Assembly (NCBI GenBank): GCA_963665765.1
Contig: OY762464.1
Span: 2,418,001 to 2,482,000 of the forward strand
Origin: Bin76 sp963665765
GTDB lineage: Bacteria > Actinomycetota > Acidimicrobiia > Spongiisociales > ZC4RG35
Length of the DNA stretch: 64,000 nt
Direction: 5' to 3'
Shown one piece after another: positions 50,839 to 58,512 of this stretch. A program made the position numbers and the translations under genes. Every line of letters begins with the position of its first letter. The first letter of the stretch is position 1. The notes under the pieces are model-generated. The model searched no databases. It was not told where the DNA came from and saw only the letters and a program-made list of their open reading frames with translations.

Positions 50839-51837
50839 TTACCGGGGGACGGACGGGCGGGCGGCGGCCCGGCGACGGTTGTCCTGTCGATCGGGCCGGT
50901 CGCTCACCACAATCCCGATGGCCACCGCCAGGATTCCCAGGATCAATTGCAGGGTGATGGGCTCGGACAGCAACACCACTCCCAGCGTCACTCCCACCAG
51001 AGGCGACAGATATCCGGTCAGAGCCGCTCGGGCGGCGGTGGTGATCCGCGAAGCCCACATAAAGGCGGTGAAAGAAATGGCGGTGGGGACGGTTCCCAGA
51101 TAGATGATCAGCCACAAGCCCGTGGCATCGATGGTCGAATATCCTTCATAGCCGCCGAAGGGGATCGAGAGCAGGCCGAGGATTACGGCGGAAGTCAGGT
51201 ATTGGGAAGTGATCAGGGGAGCATTGCGATGGCGGACCGCATAGCGGCGAGTCAGCGCCCCGGCCAGCCCGGCCGACACCGACCCGACCGTCATCAGAAT
51301 GACTCCCAAAACCCACCGGGATGAGGGTTGTCCGATCGGCGCCCAACTCATGACACCGATTCCGATGATCGCCATCACCAGGCCGGGCACCCGGGCGATT
51401 CGGAACCTTTCGCTCGGCACCACCCAGTGGGTAAGGAGGATGGTGGTGAGAGGGATGACCCCCACGATCACCGCTCCGATGCTGGCCGGGATCACTTGAA
51501 ATCCCAATGTGAACAAGATGGTGGGAATTGTCATGTTGAATACGCCGATAATGGCCCCGGCCAGCAACGTCTGCCGGTCCATTCTGAGATTGCGCCCCAT
51601 CAAAGCCAGGGCGCCGATGATCACCACCGTTCCCACCACCTGTTTGAGGGGAAAGATGGTGAAGGGGCTCACTCCGCGCAAGAGAATCGACCGGCTGGCG
51701 GCCGGTGCGCTTCCCCAGGCCAGAGCGGCGATCATGATCGGGATCCAAGGGTTGTGAGAAATGGCGTACCGGAGTCCGCTCCTTCCCCGGGCGTCCGGAC
51801 CTGTCTCTGCTGGGATCGGGGTCTGGTGGCCGAACAT
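50839..51837 (-). CDS. EamA-family (DMT) transporter, copy 1
   Basis: A 332-aa ten-TM drug/metabolite-type exporter with two EamA repeats: WIPIMIAALAWGSAPAASRSILL in the first and LAGALTRRYAVRH opening the second. It is closely related to the next gene at 52009-53007 (same length, same MFGH-P-I start, long identical blocks such as GVSPFTIFPLKQVV and IPASIGAVIVG). Substrate unknown; this family often exports amino acids or metabolites. Basic C-terminus RPDRQDNRRRAAARPS. Confidence 0.88.
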   Translation of the reverse strand: MFGHQTPIPAETGPDARGRSGLRYAISHNPWIPIMIAALAWGSAPAASRSILLRGVSPFTIFPLKQVVGTVVIIGALALMGRNLRMDRQTLLAGAIIGVFNMTIPTILFTLGFQVIPASIGAVIVGVIPLTTILLTHWVVPSERFRIARVPGLVMAIIGIGVMSWAPIGQPSSRWVLGVILMTVGSVSAGLAGALTRRYAVRHRNAPLITSQYLTSAVILGLLSIPFGGYEGYSTIDATGLWLIIYLGTVPTAISFTAFMWASRITTAARAALTGYLSPLVGVTLGVVLLSEPITLQLILGILAVAIGIVVSDRPDRQDNRRRAAARPSVPR

Positions 51838-52008
51838 GGGTGGCTGGTGTATCTCCGGTTCTAGGGCGACGGGCGGGCAATAGGGGAGACATTCCGACGG
51901 CAGGTCGGGCTGGAAAAACTCGCCGAAGTCACCGCGGGCGCGGTGGCCCTGTTAGGTACCCCCATTCCCGCTGCGCCCGCCAATCGGGATGGAAACCTGC
52001 GGTTGACT

Positions 52009-53007
52009 TTAGCGAGACGGGCATTGACGAGCGGCGGCTCTTCGCCGCTCGTCCTGTCGATCGGGCCGGTCGCTGATCACGATGCCGATTCCCACTGCCA
52101 CCACTCCCACCATCAACTGGATGGTGACCGGTTCCGACAGGAGCATCACGCCTCCCAGCGCTCCCAGCACCGGCACCAGATAACTGGTGAGGGCGGCGCG
52201 GGCGGCGGTGGCGATTCGAGACGCCCACATAAATGCCGCGAAGGAAACCACGGTGGGCACCGCTCCCAGATAGATAATCAACCACAAGCTGGCCGGATCG
52301 ATATTCAGATAGCCGGCATAACCGTCGAATGGGATGGAAATGGTGCACAGGAGCACCACCGAGGTGAGGAATTGAGAAACGATCAGGGGACGGTTGGGAA
52401 GGCTGGCCGCGTAGCGGCGAGTGTACGCGCCGCCCACCCCGGCGCAGACCGCCCCGAGGGTGATGGTGGCCACCCCCAGAATCCACCGGGAGGAAGGTTC
52501 TCCCACCGGCGCCCATCCCATGATCCCCACGCCGAAAATCGCCATCACCAGACCCGGCAGCCGGTCTGCCCGGAACCGCTCTCCCGGCACCACCCAGTGG
52601 CTGAAAACGATGGTGGTGAGGGGGATGATCCCCACGATCACCGCCCCGATGCTGGCCGGAATGGTCTGGAACCCCACCGTGAAGAGAATGGTGGGAAGGG
52701 TCATGTTGAACACGCCGATCACCGTTCCCGCCCCGAAGGTGCTCTTGTCGAGTCGGGGGAGGCGTCGGAACACCGCCAGCGCTCCGATCATCACCACGGC
52801 CGCCACCACTTGCTTGAGGGGAAAAATGGTGAAGGGACTCACTCCGTTCAACAGGATCACCCGATTGGCGGCGGGGGCGCTTCCCCAGGCCAGGGAGGCG
52901 ATGGCGATGGGGATCCAGGGATTGTGGGTGATGCCATGCCGCCACCCGCCGGTCGGGAGGTCAGGTTGGGGGAGGGTTTCTACAATCGGTTTTCTATGAC
53001 CGAACAT
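52009..53007 (-). CDS. EamA-family (DMT) transporter, copy 2
   Basis: A 332-aa paralog of the preceding gene, about 65-70% identical by eye, so a tandem gene duplication. Ten TM segments, two EamA repeats. ATG 53007 is kept because the MFGH start is shared with copy 1, although it overlaps the divergent deoC start codon region by 12 bp. The 171-bp gap to copy 1 (51838-52008) shows no gene. Confidence 0.88.
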   Translation of the reverse strand: MFGHRKPIVETLPQPDLPTGGWRHGITHNPWIPIAIASLAWGSAPAANRVILLNGVSPFTIFPLKQVVAAVVMIGALAVFRRLPRLDKSTFGAGTVIGVFNMTLPTILFTVGFQTIPASIGAVIVGIIPLTTIVFSHWVVPGERFRADRLPGLVMAIFGVGIMGWAPVGEPSSRWILGVATITLGAVCAGVGGAYTRRYAASLPNRPLIVSQFLTSVVLLCTISIPFDGYAGYLNIDPASLWLIIYLGAVPTVVSFAAFMWASRIATAARAALTSYLVPVLGALGGVMLLSEPVTIQLMVGVVAVGIGIVISDRPDRQDERRRAAARQCPSR

Positions 53008-53955
53008 GCAGTGGCTCTCGCTCCCGGCCGAGGATGGACGGAGTTGTCAAGGCAGGATCTCCCGTCCTTTGTCAGGTCGGTGGGATCCACCGACGAGGTC
53101 ATGGTGCATGAGCGAGTTTCGGGCCTCGCCACCCGTTCCATAAAACGCCAATCCAAAATGTGGGCCTTGAGGACTGCGATAGCCATGACCGATCTGACCA
53201 CCCTGGAAGGGATGGATACTGTTGGGAAAGTGAGACAACTGGCATATAAGGCTATCAGACCCGATCCGCTCGATTCCTCGATTCCCTCGGTGGCGGCGGT
53301 GTGCGTTTATCCGAACCTGGTTGGCCCGGTGGCCGAGGCGCTGAGCGGCGCCCCCGTGCGGGTGGCGGCCGTTTCCACCTACTTTCCGTCCGGCCAGGCG
53401 CCCCTTGATCTCAAGGTGGATGAGACCCGACGGGTGGTGGCGGACGGGGCCGACGAGGTGGACATGGTGATCGACCGGGGGGCCTTTTTGGCGGGAGATT
53501 ATGTCGGGGTTTTCGAAGAGATTCGGCAGGTGCGGGTCGCGGCGGGAAGGGCGTGCCTGAAAGTGATCCTGGAGACCGGGGAATTGGGGTCCTATGACAA
53601 TGTTCGCAAGGCTTCCATGCTGGCCATGGCGGCCGGCGCCGATTTCATCAAGACCTCCACGGGCAAGGTCCGCCCGGCGGCCACCCCGGCGGTGACCCTG
53701 GTGATGCTGGAGGCGATCCGAGATTTTTACGCCATGACCGGGCGAGCAGTGGGAATGAAGCCGGCCGGGGGGATAAGCACCGCCAAGCAGGCGATCCGTT
53801 GGCTGGTGGTGCTCAATGAGACTCTGGGGGCAGATTGGATGACTCCCGAGCGGTTCAGATTCGGCGCCTCCTCGCTGCTCAACGACCTGCTCATGCAGAT
53901 CAGATGGTTGCAGACCGGCCGATACCAGTCGGCGGATTACTTCACGAGAGCTTGA
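52996..53955 (+). CDS. deoC: deoxyribose-phosphate aldolase (eukaryote-like)
   Basis: A 319-aa class I aldolase cleaving 2-deoxyribose-5-phosphate to glyceraldehyde-3-phosphate and acetaldehyde. It is longer than E. coli DeoC and resembles the animal-type DERA: AMTDLTTLEGMDTVGKVRQLAYKA, VAAVCVYPNLV, then VDMVIDRGAF, LKVILETGEL, the Schiff-base lysine in DFIKTSTGKV and the later VGMKPAGGIST. TACAAT at 52981-52986 ends 9 nt before the ATG, suggesting a near-leaderless transcript starting inside the divergent EamA gene. Followed by two ALDH genes. Confidence 0.9.
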   Translation: MTEHAVALAPGRGWTELSRQDLPSFVRSVGSTDEVMVHERVSGLATRSIKRQSKMWALRTAIAMTDLTTLEGMDTVGKVRQLAYKAIRPDPLDSSIPSVAAVCVYPNLVGPVAEALSGAPVRVAAVSTYFPSGQAPLDLKVDETRRVVADGADEVDMVIDRGAFLAGDYVGVFEEIRQVRVAAGRACLKVILETGELGSYDNVRKASMLAMAAGADFIKTSTGKVRPAATPAVTLVMLEAIRDFYAMTGRAVGMKPAGGISTAKQAIRWLVVLNETLGADWMTPERFRFGASSLLNDLLMQIRWLQTGRYQSADYFTRA

Positions 53956-53957
53956 GA

Positions 53958-55439
53958 GTGGACACCTCCCTTCCCGTGGTTCCCGGTGCCGGAGTGGGCG
54001 TGGCGCGGTGGGAGTACGAGGAGTCGAGAGAAAACCCCGACCTGGCCCGGATTCGCGACCGGTACGGATTGTGGATCGGGGGCCGAGAGGAGGAGCCTCT
54101 TTCCCAAAAGTGGTTCTCTTCGATCGAACCCGCCACCGAAGATCATCTGGCCACCGTGGCGGAGGCAGGTCAGGCCGATGTCGACCGGGCGGTGGCGGCG
54201 GCCCGGGCCGCCGCGCCCCAATGGGCGGGTTCATCTCCGGTCGACCGCGCCAAGCTTTTATTCCGTCTGGCCCGACTGATCCAAGAATGCAGCCGGGAAC
54301 TGGCGGTGCTCGACACCCGTGACGGGGGAAAGCCCATCCGGGAAGCGAGGGATGTCGATCTTCCCCTGGTGGCCGCCCACTTCTTCTACTACGCCGGTTG
54401 GGCGGACAAGTTGGAATACGCCTTCCCGGGCGCCCGGCCCGAGCCGCTGGGCGTGGCGGGACAGGTGATTCCCTGGAACTTTCCATTGCTGATGGCCGCC
54501 TGGAAGGTTGCTCCGGCCCTGGCCACCGGCAACACGGTGGTGCTCAAACCGGCCGAGACCACCCCTTTGTCGGCATTGCGGTTGGCGGAACTGGCCGACC
54601 AGGCGGGTCTTCCCCCCGGAGTGCTGAACGTGGTGCCCGGGCCGGGCGCCACCGGCGCACAGTTGGTGGGCCATCGGGGAGTGGACAAGGTGGCCTTCAC
54701 CGGCTCCACCGAAGTGGGCAAGCAGATTAGAAGACGTCTGGCCGGCGCCGGTAAATACCTGACTCTGGAATTGGGCGGCAAGGGCGCTCATATCGTTTTC
54801 GAGGACGCCCCCTTGGATCAGGCCACCGAAGGGGTGGTGAACGGCATTTTCTTCAATCAGGGCCAGGTGTGCTGCGCGGGAAGCAGGCTCCTGGTTCAGG
54901 AATCGATAGCTCCCGAATTTGTGGATCGTCTTCGCCGTCGGCTAAACACTCTGCGGGTGGGGGACCCGTTGGACAAGAACACCGATATCGGGGCGATCAA
55001 CTCGGCCACCCAGTTGCAGAAGATCACCGAACTGGTGGAGTCGGGTCGCCAGGAGGGAGCGGTGATGCACCAGCCTCCCTGCGAACTTCCCGAACGCGGG
55101 TATTGGTTTCCTCCCACTCTTTTCACGGAAGTGTCCCAATCACATCGCATTGCCCAGGAGGAGATCTTTGGCCCGGTGTTGTCGATTCTCACTTTCCGCA
55201 CTCCCGAAGAGGCGGTGGAACGGGCCAACAACACTCCCTACGGGCTGGCTTCGGGGGTGTGGACCACCAAGGGATCGCGGATTCTGTGGATGGCCGATCG
55301 GCTGTCGTCGGGAGTGGTGTGGGCCAACACCTACAACAAGTTCGATCCGGCCTCGCCCTTCGGGGGAATGAAGGAGTCCGGGTTCGGAAGAGAGGGGGGT
55401 CGCCACGGTCTGGCCGCCTATTTGAAGGGGGTCGGCTGA
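53958..55439 (+). CDS. NAD(P)-dependent aldehyde dehydrogenase
   Basis: A 493-aa ALDH. NAD-binding: GQVIPWNFPLLMAAWKVAPALATGNTVVLKPAE; Rossmann turn FTGSTEVGKQI; general base Glu in LELGGKGAHIVF; catalytic Cys in FFNQGQVCCAGSRL; later EEIFGPVLS. Start GTG 53958 is 2 bp after deoC. Oxidation of the acetaldehyde released by DeoC is the obvious role from context, though the substrate is not encoded in the motifs. It overlaps the next gene by 1 nt. Confidence 0.92.
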   Translation: MDTSLPVVPGAGVGVARWEYEESRENPDLARIRDRYGLWIGGREEEPLSQKWFSSIEPATEDHLATVAEAGQADVDRAVAAARAAAPQWAGSSPVDRAKLLFRLARLIQECSRELAVLDTRDGGKPIREARDVDLPLVAAHFFYYAGWADKLEYAFPGARPEPLGVAGQVIPWNFPLLMAAWKVAPALATGNTVVLKPAETTPLSALRLAELADQAGLPPGVLNVVPGPGATGAQLVGHRGVDKVAFTGSTEVGKQIRRRLAGAGKYLTLELGGKGAHIVFEDAPLDQATEGVVNGIFFNQGQVCCAGSRLLVQESIAPEFVDRLRRRLNTLRVGDPLDKNTDIGAINSATQLQKITELVESGRQEGAVMHQPPCELPERGYWFPPTLFTEVSQSHRIAQEEIFGPVLSILTFRTPEEAVERANNTPYGLASGVWTTKGSRILWMADRLSSGVVWANTYNKFDPASPFGGMKESGFGREGGRHGLAAYLKGVG

Positions 55440-56281
55440 TGGGCGGACGGATCGGGGTCCAAAAGACCCACAAGCTGTTCATCGGGGGGAATTTCCCCCG
55501 GTCGGAGTCGGGACGCACCTTCCCGTTTGTGTCCCGGGACGGCGCGGTGGTGGTGCAGGCGGCGCAGGCTTCTCGGAAGGACCTGCGGATGGCAGTGCGA
55601 GCCGCCCGCCGGGCTCTGCCCGGATGGAAGGAGCGCTCCGGTTACAACCGGGGCCAGATTCTCTATCGGATCGCCGAGATGATCGAGGACCGGGCCGAGA
55701 CTTTCGTCGCCCAACTGGCCCTGGCAGGGTCGGAATCGACCGCCCGCAGGGAGGTGGCCGACACCATCGACCTTCTGATCTGGTATGCAGGCTGGTGCGA
55801 CAAGTACGTGCAGGTGATCGGAAACATGAACCCCGTGGCGGGACCCTATTTCAATATCTCCACCCCCGAGCCGGTGGGAGTGGTGGGAGTGATCGCTCCT
55901 TTCGAACCGGCTTTGCTCGGACTGGTGGGAGGGCTCGGGCCGGTAATGGCAAGCGGGAACACCGCAGTGGCGGTGGCGTCCCCCGACCAGCCCATGGCGG
56001 CCGTCGCCTTCGCCGAATGTCTGGCCACCGCCGATGTCCCGGGGGGAGTGATCAACATTCTCACCGGCTACCCCGCCGAACTGGCGCCCTGGCTGGCCGG
56101 ACATATGGATGTGAATGCCCTTGACCTGTCGGGGGCATCTTTGGACATGACCGGTTCCCTGGAGGAGGCGTCCGCTCACAACCTCAAGCGAACCGGCCGG
56201 TGGGCGGGACCGGAGCGAAACCTGTACCGAATGGCCGCTTTCACTGAGATCAAGACGGTCTGGCACCCCAAGGGCCGCTAG
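55439..56281 (+). CDS. truncated ALDH-like protein without catalytic cysteine
   Basis: A 280-aa protein corresponding to the N-terminal (NAD-binding) half of an aldehyde dehydrogenase: KLFIGGNFPRSESGRTFP, VGVVGVIAPFEPALLGLVGGLGPVMASGNT. PWNFP is replaced by APFEP, and the catalytic GQ-x-C domain is absent. The frame is intact, ends cleanly and overlaps the full-length ALDH by 1 nt, so this is not an ordinary pseudogene. It may be a regulatory or structural partner. Similar full/short ALDH pairs next to deoC occur in actinobacteria, as far as I recall. Confidence 0.75.
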   Translation: MGGRIGVQKTHKLFIGGNFPRSESGRTFPFVSRDGAVVVQAAQASRKDLRMAVRAARRALPGWKERSGYNRGQILYRIAEMIEDRAETFVAQLALAGSESTARREVADTIDLLIWYAGWCDKYVQVIGNMNPVAGPYFNISTPEPVGVVGVIAPFEPALLGLVGGLGPVMASGNTAVAVASPDQPMAAVAFAECLATADVPGGVINILTGYPAELAPWLAGHMDVNALDLSGASLDMTGSLEEASAHNLKRTGRWAGPERNLYRMAAFTEIKTVWHPKGR

Positions 56282-56337
56282 AGATTTCCCGTTCCACATA
56301 ATGGTGGTGATGGTGTTCGATTCAAGGAGGGGCGGGT

Positions 56338-57255
56338 TTGTCGGAATCTGTGGACCCCGCTCCTGATCGGGAGAGATTGATCGAACTGGATGGTCGGCCA
56401 CTCGACCTGAGAGCCACTTTGGCGCCGCTGGGCAAGATGGTGGGCCGTTTCACCCGGAGTGGATGGTGGCGGGCGGCCCGGACCCCCGACGGGTCGGCAA
56501 CCGTGCAGATCAGCCAACCCTCCGGGGACCGGGTATTGGTGCGCACCTGGGGCAAGGGAAGCGACTGGGTGTGCGAGCGGGCGGAACAGTGGGCGGGACT
56601 GGACGACCAGCCGGAGAGTTTCGTGACCGATCATCGGTTGGTGAAGAGGCTCCACCACCTGAACCCCGGTGCCCGGTTCGGCGACACCGGGTTGGTGAGC
56701 GAAGCTCTGTGGGGAGCGATCTTCGGCCAGAAGGTCACCGGGCGAGAGGCCGCCCGCAGCCTCCGCGCTCTGATCAGAAAGTGGGGCGATCCCGCCCCCG
56801 GGCCACAGGTGGGAGTCACCTTGTTCCCCGATCCCGACCGGTTGGCCTCTCTGGCCTACTACGACCTTCACTCTCTGGGGCTCGAACAAAAGCGGGCGGA
56901 AACCCTGTTGAGAGCGGCCCGTTGGCATCGCCGCATTCAAGCAACCGCCGACCTCCCCTCTCAGCAGGCCCGGGCATTTCTGGAACACCTACCGGGAATC
57001 GGAGAATGGACCTCGGCCAAGACGGTGGCAGTCAGCCACGGGGACGCCGACGCGGTGGCGGTGGGAGACTTTCACCTCAAGAACGTGGCTGCCTGGCACC
57101 TGGCCGGTCGCCCCCGAGGAACCGACGAAGAAATGCTGGAACTGCTGGAGCCCTTCCGCCCGCACCGAGGGAGAGTGCTGCGACTCCTGGAAAAAGCCGG
57201 CCACGCCCCAAAATTCGGCCCGCGCATGCCGATCAGGGACTTCCGGTATCAGTGA
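56338..57255 (+). CDS. AlkA-type 3-methyladenine DNA glycosylase
   Basis: A 305-aa HhH-GPD glycosylase that removes alkylated purines. The N-terminal beta domain (about 1-90) precedes the helical core with SEALWGAIFGQKVTGREAARSLRALIRKWG. The helix-hairpin-helix is LPGIGEWTSAKTVAVSHGD, with the catalytic Asp in VAVGDFHLKN. Start is TTG 56338 with AAGGAGG at 56323-56329. There is no Fe-S cluster motif, so not a Nth/MutY enzyme. A partial copy of this gene lies at 58322. Confidence 0.85.
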   Translation: MSESVDPAPDRERLIELDGRPLDLRATLAPLGKMVGRFTRSGWWRAARTPDGSATVQISQPSGDRVLVRTWGKGSDWVCERAEQWAGLDDQPESFVTDHRLVKRLHHLNPGARFGDTGLVSEALWGAIFGQKVTGREAARSLRALIRKWGDPAPGPQVGVTLFPDPDRLASLAYYDLHSLGLEQKRAETLLRAARWHRRIQATADLPSQQARAFLEHLPGIGEWTSAKTVAVSHGDADAVAVGDFHLKNVAAWHLAGRPRGTDEEMLELLEPFRPHRGRVLRLLEKAGHAPKFGPRMPIRDFRYQ

Positions 57256-57321
57256 ACGCACCGGGGCTATTACGTAACCCCAGGTCGACAGTGCTGATGA
57301 ACGATTACTCTGGCTATCAGC

Positions 57322-57750
57322 ATGCCATCGCTTGACTTTGCTCTTATCGCAGAACATGTACGGGTGGAAAAGAACCTGGCCTATGTCATTGCTGGTGGGA
57401 CGGACGTAATCACAGTTTCCCAGCTTCCTATAGGTATCAACCTTGGTCTGTTGTTGAGGATCAGTTCGAAGAGGGCAGAGTGTGGTCGGCTTCACAGGGT
57501 TGAGGTATTGGTGCAGGATGAAGATGGGGAACGCCTCATCCATCTCACTGCTACCGGGACACCAGCATGGAAGGAAGAGTGGCCCATCACCTGGGAGTCG
57601 AAACAGATGTTTGGATTCAATTTCGGTCTCCCGGTTGCTCGATATGGCATACATGAATTTGTAGTCTTGATCAATGACAGCCAGGCCAAGACTCTCCCAT
57701 TTGAAGTGGCGCGCGGTCATTCCTCTCATCAATCCGAAGACGCCGAATGA
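57322..57750 (+). CDS. conserved hypothetical protein (DUF6941-like)
   Basis: A 142-aa soluble, beta-rich protein: SLDFALIAEHVRVEKNLAYVIAGGTDVI, then LGLLLRISSKRAECGRLHRVEVLVQDEDGERL. I recall a family annotated DUF6941 with this layout (adaptor-like beta sandwich); not verified. Its GC is lower than alkA's and it lies between alkA and the alkA fragment, so it probably arrived with that insertion. ATG 57322 has no clear ribosome site. Confidence 0.6.
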   Translation: MPSLDFALIAEHVRVEKNLAYVIAGGTDVITVSQLPIGINLGLLLRISSKRAECGRLHRVEVLVQDEDGERLIHLTATGTPAWKEEWPITWESKQMFGFNFGLPVARYGIHEFVVLINDSQAKTLPFEVARGHSSHQSEDAE

Positions 57751-57762
57751 TATGGAAGGAGC

Positions 57763-58008
57763 ATGGTGGACGTTTCCTATACGCGTCACGCCCGAGTTCA
57801 GATGAAACGTCGCCATATAACCCTGGACGACGTTAATTCAGCCTTGCGCCGCACAACGGGTGATCCAGAGCCTGGATTGCCGGGTACGATTTGGATAAGA
57901 GGTGTTGCAGCCGGTGGGCGATTGCTTCGAGTGTGTGTATCTGTCGAAGAGCGATATCATGTGATCACCGCAGCATGGCCGAGCAATAGAGGAGGTCTTG
58001 CAAGGTGA
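57763..58008 (+). CDS. DUF4258 protein, putative toxin
   Basis: An 81-aa protein of the DUF4258 group: YTRHARVQMKRRHITLDDVNSALRR, then GVAAGGRLLRVCVSVEERYHVITAAW. These small RelE/BrnT-like proteins commonly pair with a DUF2283 partner. ATG 57763 follows GGAAGGAGC. The downstream DUF2283 gene overlaps its stop by 4 nt, so the two are co-translated. Confidence 0.78.
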   Translation: MVDVSYTRHARVQMKRRHITLDDVNSALRRTTGDPEPGLPGTIWIRGVAAGGRLLRVCVSVEERYHVITAAWPSNRGGLAR

Positions 58009-58289
58009 AGTTCTCCTATGATTACACCGCCGACGCTTTGTACATAGAGATGTCGGATTCCTTGGTGGACGAGACGCATCAACTAGATGCCGGAACAATG
58101 GTCGATGTTGACATCGTCGGAAGGGTGGTTGGGATCGAAGTGCTACAACCGGCTCGTGAGTGGCCGTTAGATGACATCAAATCGCGATTCGAGCTGGGCC
58201 AAGACGAAAGGGCTGTCCTTGATGATCTGTGGGGCCAAAACCCACGGAAGCCCTATCCGTTTGCGAGACCCTTGCAGGTCACGGCGTAA
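58005..58289 (+). CDS. DUF2283 protein, putative antitoxin
   Basis: A 94-aa DUF2283 protein: YDYTADALYIEMSDSLVDET, then VDVDIVGRVVGIEVLQPA, the family core of about 60 residues, plus an extra acidic/basic tail. DUF4258-DUF2283 pairs are widely predicted as toxin-antitoxin modules. Start ATG 58005, overlapping the DUF4258 stop. Which protein is toxic is not shown by sequence. Confidence 0.78.
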   Translation: MKFSYDYTADALYIEMSDSLVDETHQLDAGTMVDVDIVGRVVGIEVLQPAREWPLDDIKSRFELGQDERAVLDDLWGQNPRKPYPFARPLQVTA

Positions 58290-58321
58290 GATCAAGAGGC
58301 GCAGACCGGCCTTAATCTCGT

Positions 58322-58472
58322 GCCACCGGGCTGGTGAGCGAGGCGCTGTGGCCGGCGATATTCGGCCAGAAGGTCACCGGTGGGGAGGTGGTCCGCAGTC
58401 TCCGCGCCCTGGTGCGAAAGTGGAGCGAACCCGCTCTCGGCCTGCAGGTGGGAGGGTTGGTTGACCCCAGAG
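58322..58472 (+). pseudogene. alkA-type glycosylase gene fragment
   Basis: About 50 codons read ATGLVSEALWPAIFGQKVTG, then EVVRSLRALVRKWSEPALGLQVGG, the same as 56690-56840 inside the intact glycosylase gene. A 57-bp stretch matches at about 48 positions. No start or remaining domains are present. In addition, 58502-58521 resembles 57270-57289 just downstream of the intact gene (16 of 20 bases). This indicates a partial duplication of the alkA region, or a remnant of a second copy. Confidence 0.75.
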
Positions 58473-58512
58473 GGTTCCCACTTCTTCTAACGACTGCGAT
58501 CATCACGTAACC

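Noticed and set aside
57305..57325. GCTATCAGCATGC shared with the 15.7-kb repeat
   Set aside because: Only 13 bases match and the surrounding sequence does not align, so it is not a third copy.
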